Source of the DNA: Raffaelea ambrosiae | Lineage: Eukaryota > Ascomycota > Sordariomycetes > Ophiostomatales > Ophiostomataceae | NCBI GenBank assembly: GCA_002778195.1 | Contig: PCDI01000001.1 | Coordinates: 62,001 to 126,000 of the forward strand | DNA: 64,000 bases | Direction of reading: 5' to 3' | Part shown: positions 34,337-46,116 of the stretch, one piece after another | Position numbering within the stretch: position 1 is the stretch's first letter | How the letters are laid out: every line of letters starts with the position of its first letter | The notes under the pieces: model-generated | The model's input: only the letters and a program-made list of their open reading frames with translations | Databases searched by the model: none | Told to the model about the DNA's origin: nothing | Translations under genes and position numbers: made by a program

Positions 34337-35537
34337 ATGCCTCAACTGAGCCGTACACCGAGTACCAGCTCGCATTACGGATCTGCTATGCCTGTTTCTA
34401 TGGCGCCGTCTCATAGCATGGGCTACTACCATGGACGAGTGCCGTCCATATCTGGCCCAAATTACTATGACCAGATTCCGGGCGGCTCCTCCCCTCCCAC
34501 CTCCTTGGACAATTCCAGTCAGCCACCCTACCAAGACTCCTATGCTGTTGGCCCCCTTCCTATGCCCCCGGCTACGGATGGGCTCGGCCCGTCCATGATC
34601 AAGAGCACAAGATCTCTCTCGGTTCAGTATCCTCGCTCATCATCTGGTGCCTGGAGCCCTCAAAACGACGAAGACCTGATCAATGCACGGGCCAGAGGCG
34701 AGAACTGGTCACAAATCCAGCAGCTGTTTCCTGGCAAGACACCAAATGCCTGTCGCAAGAGGCATGAGCGGCTGATGGAGCGCCGCAATGCCGACGACTT
34801 TGACACCCGCAAGATGGAGCTCATTGCCCGCGAGTACATGAATTTGCGCCGGGAAATTTGGGCACCGTTGGCCAATCGCACCGGGGAGAAATGGACTGTT
34901 GTTGAACAGAAGGTACCTCGTCTCCCCGCATTGACTCCACAAAATCGCTTATGCGTTTCTGGTTTGCTAACTGTTCTTTCAGTGCATGGCCAGCGGTCTC
35001 AAGAATCTCCAAGGCGCCTCTCGCTCGGCTGCACGGCGTGAACGCCTCGAGGCTGGCTACGCTGCCGGTATCTACGACGATGAGGCACGGAGCCCAAGTG
35101 ATGATGGAGACGCCTCATCGAGTCCACCTAACGGCATTACGAACGGCAATGGCCGGCGCCCTGGTTCTGGCAGCAACAGCAACGCCAAGTCACTACGCCG
35201 GCCTATGCGGCATGCGCGCAACCAGTCCAACAGCTTGGCCCCGCCCCAGCCTCATCACCACCTCATTCAACAGCAACAGCATCTCCATGTGCAGGTGCAG
35301 TCGCCAACTGTGATCCCAACTGTTCACGATGTAACGTCGCCCTCCTATTCGGACTACTATGCAGCGACAGCCGCCTTTCCACAGTCGCTTCGCTCCATGG
35401 GCGTCGACCAAACTCAGCAGCAGCATTCCCTGGCTGTTTCTGACCCATACATTGGCCATCCATCTAACCGCATGTCTGCTGCCGAAATGGGCATCGACTC
35501 CATTGTCAACAGGGGGCCGTCCCGCACTGCGCTGTAA
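34337..35537 (+). CDS. Myb/SANT-domain DNA-binding protein
   Basis: Probable transcription regulator, 376 residues from exons 34337-34912 and 34983-35537 (70-bp phase-0 intron with an unusual GTACCT donor). A single Myb-like repeat lies at about 105-145: GAWSPQNDEDLINARARGENWSQIQ, with the regularly spaced Trp residues, then FPGKTPNACRKRHERLMERR, the DNA-recognition helix. A conserved helical block follows (MELIAREYMNLRREIWAPLANRTGEKW) and runs across the intron into CMASGLKNLQ. The flanks are disordered: Ser/Pro/Tyr-rich before, and His/Gln-rich (PHHHLIQQQQHLHVQVQ) after. Target genes are not deducible. It is convergent with COX10. Confidence 0.85.
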
Positions 35538-36087
35538 TATACCGGCGAATCACGGGACTTCGTTTTGTTCTTCTCTTTATTTATGCATTCATGGTCCACA
35601 GTGCGGACAATCCGGACCTGAGGTGATGGCGTTTGGGGTAACTCTTGAATTTTTTTTCTTTTTTCCTTTGTATGGGGGGGGGTTCCGGTTGTTACTGCAA
35701 CTGCCGTTGCTGGTCTTTCCGGAGAAGTTGCTACAACCGCGTTATTGCATGTCGGTATGATTCAATTGCTTGTTATGTACGATATATCTGCAGTTGGGAG
35801 TTGTCAAGTTTATCTTCTTTCATTTACGGAATAGCCCTGGAGTGTCATAGAATTTTGTTTGAAACCCCTACCTGGTGGCTTTTTAAGACTTTTTGGGTTA
35901 GCTTACACAAACACATGTTACAACCGCAAACCGAATAGCCAGGAATCCGCGGTTCGCCCAGATGCTCCTCCGCATGCAAGGTGTTTTTTATGTCAGAAGA
36001 ACTTTTAAGCTATTGTACAATCCAACAATGCAAATACCTTCTGGTATATGACATGTTTGCTACCGAGATTTGGATGATCTGTCTCTG
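35538..36087. other. Convergent 3' region between Myb gene and COX10
   Basis: No gene seen. It contains a T-rich run followed by nine Gs (about 35650-35682). Confidence 0.45.
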
Positions 36088-37809
36088 TCAGAATCCCGTG
36101 GACACCTTAGAGACAACACGCTGCTCCCCACGCGCTATCGGCGATCTGCCGCCAGTATTATTTTCTTCCCATTCGTAGTCTTCGTCATCATCATCAAACT
36201 CGCCATCTTCATCCTCGTCTGTGAAGTCTGGCGCTCCAGCGACACTGCGCCACACGCGTGCCCACATGCCTTTCTTTTGAAGCAGAGCCAGCACCATAAC
36301 AACTGGAAGATGCCACACGCTGGCCCAAAAGAGACCCCGTGCGGAGCCGTGATGACCCTCCGAGAGCCAAAAACGATACGCTTCGCGGATGAGCCAGAGG
36401 TTGACGGGAAAGCTTGTCACCGCAAAGCTCCACTCAGTTACGCCCGCAGCACACAGACCAACACAAATAGGTATGAATGTCAGACTGTACCTCAGCGCTA
36501 CGCGTCCATTGCGCGCAGGGTTAACCCAGGAGAGCATACGCAAACCGGCTCTGCGGTACTCGTTCCTCACGGACCATGAAAGAGCCATGAAGTGGGGAAA
36601 TTGCCACGAGAAAAGCAGGCATGCAAACAACCAACCGCCCATGCTTGAACCATCGGGCGCAAACAAGAGCTCACGGAATTCTGGCTCGCGCTGCGTGCCA
36701 CTGACACCGCCTGTGTTGCGAACACCAGTGGCCGACTCCCCAGCCGCAGCAGCCCAGCCCATGAGCGGGGGAATTCCACCAACAAGAGCGCCCACCCACG
36801 TGTTCACCACAGACAACCGTTTCATGGGGGTGTATACGCCGGCGTAGAGGGCAATGTTAGCTACCCCGAGAAACGCTGTTGTGGAGTTGACGCCAAAATG
36901 TAGTGCGAGGGTACCGACAAGGCCACAGAAAATGGCAAACGCAAGAGCCACTGGTCGACTGACAAGCATGCGCACCAGTGGCCGGTTTCGAGTGCGGGAC
37001 ATCAACGCATCCGTGTCGGGTTCGTAAAGCATGTTGAGCGCGTTCGCGGATGCCGAACAGAGGGTGGTGCCCAGGGTCAGGAAGAGTAGGGTGAGAGGCG
37101 AAAGAGACGGCGTTGTGGCTGTTTCCAGCAATTCGGGTGAAAGGAAAGATGGCACCGGATACATCGCGTACGACACCATGGCAGACAGCACAACCAGCAC
37201 TGTGAGCCGTGGCTTCGCTAACGAAAGCAGCGATGACGCCAGCCGGCGCAGCGAAGTGGTCGGCTGGCTCGCAGCCATATCGGTCAAGATAGTGGATGCA
37301 TTTGCAGGAAGGCCGGCGTCGGTGGCGTTGTGTTCGGCTGATGACGGTATCGCATTCGTAGATGGCTGCAGACCTGCTTTGGCGCGTCGGCGAGCGGCCT
37401 GTCGCCTGCGATGTGGGGGGAGTCCAGGTGCTTCTTGTGCTCCTGGGGAGGGCGCGGAGAGGGACTGAAAAGGGTTTTTATTCAACCCCGAAACTCTTTC
37501 CAGCACGCTGTTGGATAGGAAATACCCTTCCTGTGCCTGTCGGGTCTGCACGTTGTTTGCATCGGCAGGGCTAGTGTTGGCTGCGTTTCCGGCAGTGGCC
37601 GAGGCAGACCGCGGAGGGGTCGTCTTTGAAAACAAGCGGCTCTGTAAAGTTATACACGGTACGCACGCAAATATTGTCGGGCGAACAGTCAAGTGTTGCC
37701 ATGTCTGGGGGGGCTTCTGTTGTAACGTAGTCGGGAGGTGGAGGAGTTGGTGGCAGCCTTGATCTAAAGAGCCTCCGATGCGGAGGGGGATTCGGTGCGG
37801 TGCCCGCAT
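36088..37809 (-). CDS. COX10: Protoheme IX farnesyltransferase, mitochondrial
   Basis: Transfers a farnesyl group to heme B to make heme O, the first step to heme A of cytochrome c oxidase, in the inner mitochondrial membrane. Single exon, 573 residues. The long N-terminus is Arg/Ser/Gln rich (presequence and linker, about 1-190). The UbiA prenyltransferase core follows with multiple helices: LAKPRLTVLVVLSAMVSY, the prenyl-diphosphate/metal site NALNMLYEPDTDALMSRT, and GALVGGIPPLMGWAAA. WQFPHFMALSW is the COX10-specific block. The tail is highly acidic (DEDEDGEFDDDDEDYEWEE), unlike the core. The length is slightly above the fungal norm because of the N-terminal linker and acidic tail. Confidence 0.96.
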   Translation of the reverse strand: MRAPHRIPLRIGGSLDQGCHQLLHLPTTLQQKPPQTWQHLTVRPTIFACVPCITLQSRLFSKTTPPRSASATAGNAANTSPADANNVQTRQAQEGYFLSNSVLERVSGLNKNPFQSLSAPSPGAQEAPGLPPHRRRQAARRRAKAGLQPSTNAIPSSAEHNATDAGLPANASTILTDMAASQPTTSLRRLASSLLSLAKPRLTVLVVLSAMVSYAMYPVPSFLSPELLETATTPSLSPLTLLFLTLGTTLCSASANALNMLYEPDTDALMSRTRNRPLVRMLVSRPVALAFAIFCGLVGTLALHFGVNSTTAFLGVANIALYAGVYTPMKRLSVVNTWVGALVGGIPPLMGWAAAAGESATGVRNTGGVSGTQREPEFRELLFAPDGSSMGGWLFACLLFSWQFPHFMALSWSVRNEYRRAGLRMLSWVNPARNGRVALRYSLTFIPICVGLCAAGVTEWSFAVTSFPVNLWLIREAYRFWLSEGHHGSARGLFWASVWHLPVVMVLALLQKKGMWARVWRSVAGAPDFTDEDEDGEFDDDDEDYEWEENNTGGRSPIARGEQRVVSKVSTGF

Positions 37810-38271
37810 GTTGAGACCGCTCTGCTACAGCGGCTCATGGCTGTCCACACCAAAAAAATGTATCCCACCGTGTTGTGAGCTGCGAGCCGGGGAGAGGTCC
37901 GGTGGCTATCACGAAATTCATCCGACGTCGTTGTTGTCTCTCAGAATCAGTTCATGAGTGGGCTCTTTTTTTTTCGGAAGCGCATGGGTTCGGAGAGCCA
38001 CAAATCCGCGTTATGCTAGTGGTCGAATGGTGCTTCAGCCACACCTTGAACAGATGTGGCTAGTAAGTTGGTATACAGGCAGTTTATTGGCCAGCGGCTC
38101 CAGGCAATTAATACGAGTGTTGTGCCTGACTACAAGCGCAAATGTGAGTTCAACAATCTCTTCACCTGATCTGGGCTGCCTTCAATCATCTTTTAAGGCA
38201 AATAGAATACCAAACAGGTAATGTTATCTCTATGCAACGATGATAGCGTGGCTTGGTTTTCTACTTCCAAA

Positions 38272-38300
38272 TTTTTTTTTTTTGGGGGGGGGGGGAGGGG
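38272..38300. repeat. Poly-T/poly-G junction
   Basis: Twelve Ts are followed directly by twelve Gs, one A and four Gs. A similar but shorter T/G junction occurs at 4007-4028. Confidence 0.85.
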
Positions 38301-40350
38301 TCACAAAAACACCACGAGTTCTGGGGTGAACGATTCGGGCTTCTTTGTCCCTTGTAAGAAACAGCTTGGTGTGGTTAGAAGAGAACTTGACGTAGCTTTG
38401 CTATTGTTAGTAGATTGACCCAAATTTCCAACAGTCCAGGCCGGCCCATGGCCATACTTCAGCACTTTGGCAAGGTGCAATGAAGTATTTCTATTTTATT
38501 TTTATTTTTTTTACTATACATATATCTATATACTTTTTAAATTTGAAAGGCCACTCCTTCAAATTGTGACTGTTCATTTTGGTAAGATAGGTGTATCTTG
38601 TACAGGTGTATGCAGGAGAATGTACTTAGGCTTGAGCACGCTTTCGCGGCTCTGATAATATGCCTGAGGTTCATTGTCGTGACATTCCATGGTGGCTTTC
38701 CCACAAACCTAGACAAGAATGGCTCCCGGAAGGACCACGCTGAAAGGCTAATCGCAAGGAGTTGATAGCCGAGAATGAAAGATGGGGTGTTGGGATGATA
38801 GCACTGAACGTTTTGATAAGGGTATCCCCCATTCTGCGGGCATATCAGCACCTTAATATCTTATCCTGGCTCAATATCTCCAGCAGGTCCGGGCACGTTC
38901 GAAGACCATAAAGTCCACTTCCTATCAAGAGATTGCGATAACGTTGCGAACAACTCGTAACTAGTTCGCCCAATGCAGGGCAAAATACAATAAGAGGACG
39001 GTTCAGCTTCCTCCAACATATGGCCTCACCTTATCTAGGTCTCATGCCACCGGGTTTCTCGCTGCATAAGGACAGTACCCGCTCATCAAAGCCAAAATTG
39101 GGCGAGTCCTGGAGGATCTCACGACAGAGCACAACACGTCGGTGTGCTCCGACGCAACATTTGCAAAGCAGGCTTCCGTTAATACTACGTGAGATACATA
39201 CCCCTTACGCGGTCCATGAATGCCCAACTTGCCCGACGACATGGCTCGAAACAAATAACTCTCAGTCTACGGGGCCATTCGTTTGTTATCAGGGCGTGGC
39301 AGACTTTAATTATGCAGATTGTCACTTATCGGTGATGCACCTAGTAATGTAAGATATTGTTGCACGGCCGGCAACGCCGAATCGTGGTTGTGTCTGGAGA
39401 CTACACCGTACATCATCAAGACACTCGTACGTCTGGATGGCTGATGTTGCGCCCCAACCGAGTACTCCGTAAATGTATGACCAGTAAAGTCATGGGGGAA
39501 AGATGATGGTGACAAATCGGCTTTGTATGTAGAGTGTACATCCTACTCAAAATGCCTAGCATTGGGCTTGATGTTAGAATTATCTCAGGGTCATGCCCCC
39601 ACGTTGTGAGAATAACGGTTTCGTCGTTGAGTTTCCCATAATGATAAAGCTATCTTCTTCTCTTACTAGATGAAATAGAGCAATCAATTCATCCACTTTC
39701 ATAGGGGAGAGCTGAACCAACCAACGAGAGCTGAAGCGATAAGCAGAGAAACAAGTATGCGTTTTCTGTAATAGAAGTGGGGCCTACAAAATGATCGACA
39801 TCTGTACATACAAATTACAAAGTAGTACGTTAAAGGCTTGTGGGTGCCACATTGTTCCAGTTAGATACTGGCTTGAATGCGATTTTATGTATGATGAACT
39901 CAATAAAGCATTCCTGATTCTGGTACGTACATAGTCTGCATTCTCTTAGAGTGAATGCAGCAGAACCCTAACTTTGTTTGAAACCCCAGGACGTTTGCTG
40001 CATATTGTATCTTAATGTGCATTAAGCATGCGACAGGTTCGACTTTTGGGGTTATTACGGCGTATGGATACCAGGACTGAGGCTGATAAGGTGCTTTTCT
40101 CTGATTGGTCTTCGGTTGAAGAAACAATCTAGAAGCACCACCAGAAAGGAAAAGTCGCCATCCTCGCTGACTGCTGCGGCAAGCCTCACAGACTGCATTC
40201 ATATTCCAAAACAGCTTCCTTATCGGCTCTCCCTTTTTCCACTAGTTCAAAGCCAAGTGTCTCTGCCCCAGCTTGGTATGAGCACATTTGCTCTCTCCAT
40301 GTGTTGCGCGTATCTCTGTCCTTCGCCCCAGACTATTGAGATAGACAGAG

Positions 40351-40368
40351 TACGAGTAACTACTCGTA
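40351..40368. promoter_or_regulatory. Inverted pair of TACGAGTA motifs
   Basis: TACGAGTA (40351-40358), two bases, then its reverse complement (40361-40368). It lies about 410 bp upstream of the NCS1 permease start, with another copy at 40517-40524. The motif is over-represented in the non-coding DNA of this window; its function is unknown. Confidence 0.5.
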
Positions 40369-40778
40369 AGTGTGTTTCCAGAATCTTTTTCCTGCCCGCC
40401 ACTCGGGGTCAGGTCCACAATAGAGCTACTTAGTGCTCGGGTGCGCCAGCAAATAGCATGCGCTGTTGCGGCACCATCAGCCTGGATCGTTGACTGGGTG
40501 GGCAGACCGTCGTAACTACTCGTACAGTTAGTTGGTCAGATTGCGACCATAGATCAAGTCTCGCGCGTAAAAGTGGCAGAAGGAGGCCAGTCAAATATAA
40601 ATTGGAGTCAGTATCCTCTCTTAACGGCCTGGATTCTTTTTGCTGTTTGATGCCTTTTCGTTCCGAGTTGTCTTTCAGCATAGACCTTCCAAACTATTAC
40701 TGCGTCGCGTCGCAGGTCGCCACATTGGGAAGACTCATATTCCCGGTTTAAATTTTAATCAGTGAAGGAGTCGACATC

Positions 40779-42594
40779 ATGAAAAAACCATCGGGATCAG
40801 AGATAAGGAGGAGGTTAACTTCCATTCACGCATGGGAGCTTCCCAAGCAAACTGGCGCGTTGGCGCCTCCCGACGTCTGGGTAAGATGAATCCCTTCAAC
40901 ACATGAAAGTGATTGGCTGAAGGAGACTAAGTTAACTGACATTATGTGTTTTGAAGACCAACAAAGACATGGACCCGACTCCCCCCGAGGACCAAACATG
41001 GACGATCTATAGCATCATGGCCTACTGGGCCACAGACACCATCAATCTCGGCACTTGGGAGACCGCATCCAGTATTCTTGCTGTCGGTCTGTCATGGCGT
41101 GAGGCTATTCCATGCATGGTAGTCGGAACGACTTGCGTGGCTTTTCCCATGGTGTTGAACGGTGCTATCGGTGCCAAGCTGCATGTCCCGTTCTCTGTCA
41201 TCACCACATCATCCTTCGGCTACTATCTGCGATATTTCTGCATCATCTCACGAGCTATCTTGGCCATGTTCTGGCTGGGTATTCAAGGAGCAAATGGTGC
41301 CCAGTGTATAACTATTATGCTGACTGCATGGGCGCCGTCGTACGCCAAAATTCCCAACACACTACCCGAGAGTGCTGGTATCACAACCGCGGGCATGTGC
41401 TCATACTTCTTGTTCTGGATAATTCAGCTCCCCTTGTTGCTGATCCCCCCTCAAAAACTCAAATACATTTTTTGGGTTAAACTGGTCGGAGCTCCAGTGG
41501 CTGCTATTGCGACTATGGGTTGGTGTGTGCACAAAGCAGGCGGCGGCGGTGACATTTTTGCGCTCCGTGCCGAAGTGTCTGGTTCAACGTATGCCTGGCG
41601 CTGGCTGAGTTGCATGACCTCTGTTACAGGCTCATGGGCAACACTCGCTTGCAACATTCCAGATTTCACGCGATACGCCCGCTCGGCCAACGGCCAGTTC
41701 GTGCAGTTTCCGTTCCTCCCAATCATATTCACCATATGCGGTGTTCTTGGTGTTGTGACCACTTCGGCTGCCAAGGTATTCACGGGAGACTACTTGTGGA
41801 ACCCGCTTGATATCATCAGCCTGTGGCTTGACAATGGCCCCGGTGGTCGTTGCGCTGCCTTCTTTGCCGGCCTCGCTTGGTACATCGCCCAGGTTGGCAC
41901 CAACATCACAGCCAACTCCATCTCGGCTGCCAACGACTTGACGGTGCTTTTCCCTCGCTGGGTCAATATCAAGCGCGGATGTATGATTGCCGCTGTCGTT
42001 GCTGGCTGGGTTCTCGTTCCTTGGAAGATCATCAGCTCTGCCACCACTTTCCTTGCTTTCATGGGCGGTTACTCTGGTAAGCGAACACTGTTTTGTAAAA
42101 AAAATTCATGTTTGTTGGGAGGAATTGTTTCTAACAATTACGCAGTGTTCTTGGCCCCTATTGCTGGGATCATGGCTGCAGACTACTGGTTGGTCAAAAA
42201 ACAGCATATTGATATCCCAGCGTTGTACGATCCGCATGGCCGTTACCGGTATAATTATGGTTGCAACTATCGCGCCTTCACCGCTTTCATTGTTCCTGTT
42301 GCCCCCCTTCTGCCTGGGTTGGCCCTTAGCATCAACACGACTGGTGTTCACATAAATGGTGGTGTGACTAACTTGTACACCTTCAACTGGCTCTTTGGCT
42401 TTGTCACTTCCATTTTCTTGTATACCGTCCTGAGCTGGATATTCCCAGCTAAGGAAACGCTGGTCCCCTCGACAATCTGGGACAAAGAATACTCCATTGA
42501 CGGTGTGCGTGATACGGGAAGTGATGTTGAAAGAGCAAACGGGAGTGTTGGGGGCGTGAAGGGCATGGATGTTGAGACAACTAGGGCATCTTGA
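40779..42594 (+). CDS. NCS1-family nucleobase/nucleoside/allantoin-type permease
   Basis: Plasma-membrane proton symporter of the Fur group (uracil, allantoin, uridine or thiamine type). Exons 40779-40880, 40957-42076 and 42146-42594, 556 residues. Twelve or so hydrophobic helices. Family blocks: WTIYSIMAYWATDTINLGTWETASS (helix 1), WLGIQGANGAQC, SWATLACNIPDFTRYA, and VGTNITANSISAANDLT, followed by MAADYWLVKKQHID (start of helix 10 onwards). The helix 1 and helix 8 substrate-binding regions are intact. The exact substrate cannot be assigned by eye; allantoin or uracil/uridine would fit the nitrogen theme. The second intron (69 bp) is a multiple of three without a stop. Confidence 0.9.
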
Positions 42595-43211
42595 CTTGAA
42601 TTCAATCATGGACATGAAGAGAGGTCAGCATATTAGTTGAGTGAATTATCATTGATATTTTCTTACTCGTTTATGTTGGTTGCAGAATAATTTCATTTTG
42701 TCCCGTGCAACAACAAATACCGGTTTCGGAGGTACGACAAAGAAAAGAGAAGAACGGGAGCGGTGACTACATTCATGGAATACCGCAGTCGCGGGTGCTT
42801 CGTATTTTTGCATTGTTGTGGCACTAGCAAGGACAAAAGGAGATCCGCACGGGTGGCAAAGAAATCCATATCTGTTGTTAGTGTTCTCTTTCGCCCAGTG
42901 TGCTTCCGAATGCGACGGAAGTATACATCGGGAACTAGCTACCTTTGTCTGCCAAACAAAGACTTCTGGTCTCAGTTCCAGAGCATTAAAGAGAACTGGT
43001 TCTGCACATTGGCTTTGCCCCTTAGTCTTCTTGCGTACAAAAGCCAATGCTCTACCTCGATGGTTCCAGTGACCTTTGCTTATTTTACACCTCTGTCTTT
43101 GATTTTGACATAGCAGCCTGTGCTAAACAGTCTTCTTAATTTGTCTTGAAATATTGTCAAGGCCACTTGACTTGCCTGTCTTCAACACTCCATCCTTCCC
43201 CTTGTAACACT
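42595..43211. other. Intergenic 3' of the permease
   Basis: Nothing coding supported. The frame of the next gene is open from 43146, but the Met at 43212 is the preferred start. Confidence 0.4.
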
Positions 43212-44726
43212 ATGAACAGCAAAACAACTGGATATCCCGACCCGCTTCTGTTTTTAGAACAGCGAAAAAAAAGTCAAGTCCAACCCCAGGACGACAAGAA
43301 CAATTACCTCATTGGAGGCAACTCGCATATGTTATCGTTCGCATTCACCCGAGAAATATTTACCGCGAATGAGGTGACGCACATGAAAATTGCGGCGGCC
43401 GACCTCTACCATTTATCTCTGACTCGGGTATTCCAATGTCCTCTTGAGCGGTGTCAAACTCGGGGTTGGGCGACAGATAGCAGTGGCGTTGAAAGCCACT
43501 CGCAAAATAACCAACATGAGAAACCAGACTCTACAACAGCCCTCAAAGAGAACCAAGCTCTGCAATCGGCAGTGAATGTGCCATGTCCCATTCTGCCAGG
43601 CCATGCATTGCTGCCCAGTCACAGTCAAACATCATCCAAAAGGGACGCCGGCCTTCCGTATCTCCTTACAAGGATATCTCGATCAAGTTCCAATGGAAGA
43701 CATCATGAAGGCAGTGTCATCTGTGGTACAACCAACAGGGCAAAGGGAGCATTTGGCATTTTGTCTGGAAGCCAGAAGGCTCCCCAGAAGCACGACTTAT
43801 GGAACACGGAGGCTGAAGAGAACAACGGCAACCCTCTGATGGTTTCAACCACCGCTGATATACAAGGATCGAACAAAGGGTCAGTCAAAGCCAGTGGTAC
43901 TAGTGACCAGCCCGGGGAAGCAACCGAAAAGAAGCGCCATCGAAGACGTTACGACGCAAGCGACGACGCCCTATCCCATACAGATAACAGTGGCGAAGAT
44001 TCTGAAAAGTGTAACCCCCCAGACAGCAATAATCACACTCGGATACCAACCAACAAGAAACGAAATGCAAGACGCAACCGACGCGGAGAGCAAGATTCAA
44101 CATATCAGCCTGGGAAGGATGATGATTCTGACAGCGACGATTATAATTTTGACGGCGGCAACCTGGACGATGATGACTTGGAAGCTGTAAATGCCGCCGT
44201 TAAACAAAGGAAAGCTTTGCCGGCTAGACAAAAGTCTGTGCTAGATTCTGTGGTGACTAGACCCAAGCAACCAACGGTGCGAACTGGCAGATCTCAAGAT
44301 CCCACTTACAAGGAAGGACAAGCCGACGGGCCAGATTATACGGACGACCTGGATGAAAAACTTCGCCTATCAGCAGCTCCCGAATGGGGCCGGGATCCGA
44401 AGGACCCTGCGGAGAAGAAAAGGCTTGTCATTCGAGAAAACGCGTCACCAGATAAAGGGAAGGCTATGCCTGTGCCGGCCTGCATTGTGGGACCAACCTC
44501 TGCGCACAATACGTCAACGGGGCAGAAAGGTACCCAGCCAACGACCACGCTGGTCCTATCCGAGGTAAGCAGAAATCTCATCGCGGAGTATTCGAAGATT
44601 AAAGGCACAATCCCGCTGACATCCAAAAGGAAGCGGGAACTGACCAAAAGGAGTCATCGACGAAGCGCAAAGCGCGCAGCTCGGGGCCGCAGCCAAAACC
44701 GAAGAAGTCAAAAACCGACAGCTTGA
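43212..44726 (+). CDS. Hypothetical disordered, charged nuclear-type protein
   Basis: Single open frame of 504 residues from the Met at 43212 (526 if started at 43146). I do not recognise a family. Near the N-terminus, FQCPLERCQTRGWATDSSG followed by two spaced His residues resembles a loose C2H2 zinc finger with a CPxxxC/RGW pattern common in fungal proteins. The rest is low in hydrophobics: basic runs (EKKRHRRRYD, NKKRNARRNRR), an acidic block (DDDSDSDDYNFDGGNLDDDD) and a Lys/Arg-rich tail (SKRKRELTKRSHRRSAKRAARGR) that would act as nuclear localisation and nucleic-acid-binding tracts. A long uninterrupted frame with this composition suggests a real but fast-evolving gene. Confidence 0.5.
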   Translation: MNSKTTGYPDPLLFLEQRKKSQVQPQDDKNNYLIGGNSHMLSFAFTREIFTANEVTHMKIAAADLYHLSLTRVFQCPLERCQTRGWATDSSGVESHSQNNQHEKPDSTTALKENQALQSAVNVPCPILPGHALLPSHSQTSSKRDAGLPYLLTRISRSSSNGRHHEGSVICGTTNRAKGAFGILSGSQKAPQKHDLWNTEAEENNGNPLMVSTTADIQGSNKGSVKASGTSDQPGEATEKKRHRRRYDASDDALSHTDNSGEDSEKCNPPDSNNHTRIPTNKKRNARRNRRGEQDSTYQPGKDDDSDSDDYNFDGGNLDDDDLEAVNAAVKQRKALPARQKSVLDSVVTRPKQPTVRTGRSQDPTYKEGQADGPDYTDDLDEKLRLSAAPEWGRDPKDPAEKKRLVIRENASPDKGKAMPVPACIVGPTSAHNTSTGQKGTQPTTTLVLSEVSRNLIAEYSKIKGTIPLTSKRKRELTKRSHRRSAKRAARGRSQNRRSQKPTA

Positions 44727-46116
44727 AAGCATGAGTGGCTATCAAGAGTAGCAATGAAAAGAATGGAGTAACTACTAGATAGACAAATAAGACCGCTGGC
44801 CGCCTTAGCTTTGCGCCATAAGTAAGCAGGCAATTGTCGGCCTTGCTGCAACCATTTGTTTGTTGAGCTGGTCTAAGCTCTTAGGGCTTCAACTGTTGAT
44901 AAGTGCAGTTTACATCAATGCTCAGAGGCTTGCAGCAACGGTGTATTGGCAGTGAAAAGAACATGAAGTGAGGTTCTGACAAACGACTGCAAAGCCGTTG
45001 TGTCGAAGTGTCAAATGCCGATTTTGCTGCAGCTACTCCCAAGACCCGGCGCAACAGAAATCTAATGGCCCCTGAAACGGCCGGAGGGCTGACCCATCAA
45101 GGGTTGACCAATTAGCAATAGTAGACATATGATTCCGTCAGTGGAGACGACGCCATGTTCTCTTGTACACATGGAAGCGTGTACTTGAATGGACGAGCGA
45201 CGACAGGAATCGCAATGAAGAGTCCCTTTTCAACAGGGTTGTATCTTAATTACACTTTATCCCACTGCAGTTCTTCTTGGGCTTTTTGTGAGGTTGGTGA
45301 ACACAGTTCGTCACTCGTGCTCGTGGCAGCCTCATACGGCCCTGACAACAATTTTTCTGTGACGTAATTTGTGGGAGGCAACCATCGGCTTCCCAGCGCA
45401 CCGACAGCCCGCAACGGTTTGTCTCAATGGCCAGCACGGGCCGCAACGCTCTTGTCCTTGACTTTTCAGACTTTACATTCTTTCGATCTCGATCTCGATC
45501 CAAGTGCATGTTGAACTTCTGCTTGCTGAACACTTAATATTTGGCTTCCTTCTCTGTCCCTATGTCTCGCTTCCGGGATGTCCTTGCTCTTTGTCAAAGT
45601 CGTTTACGTCCACTATAGGGTGCAGGTACGTAGTTCAGTAGCTCAATTTAGGTGCCGAGCTTGCCTTTGTTCGCTGTCCGAAACTCACTTACAGAGCGAT
45701 TACCTTTACCACGAGCCTCCACATATTGCCCGCTCCTTCCTCCGAGGGAGCAGCCAGATAAATGACCATCGTTTTCAACTTGCAGCAGGAAACCAGGCAT
45801 TGGCTAGCCGCTCTTTGCTCCAAGTAAAAGCAGGGACTCAGTATGATAGCAGCAGCACCACGCTAGCAGATGTCAGGGAGGCTGCTGTCTCTGGCCTGCC
45901 AAATAGCTTGGTCCAAAAGCGTGGGTACCAAGCCTACCAGTACACGAACCAATGACGCTCAGTCCCATGGAGAACCTCAAATAAGAAGTAGTGTTTTCGG
46001 AGGTGAAATGCTCTTTCAGACTACATCCAATCGAACACTCTTTGTGTTGAACCGACCTTGTCGCAGGTTCTCTTGAGAGCATACCAACTGGAAATCACCA
46101 AAGGAGAAAAGGCGTC
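44727..46116. other. Intergenic before the sulfite oxidase remnant
   Basis: No gene recognised on either strand; small frames only. Confidence 0.4.

Larger units (their letters stand above)
37810..40778. other. Intergenic between COX10 and the NCS1 permease
   Basis: About 3 kb with no recognised gene or RNA. It holds a T12/G12 junction (38272-38300) and three TACGAGTA motifs near 40351-40524, two of them forming an inverted pair about 410 bp before the permease start. Confidence 0.5.
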
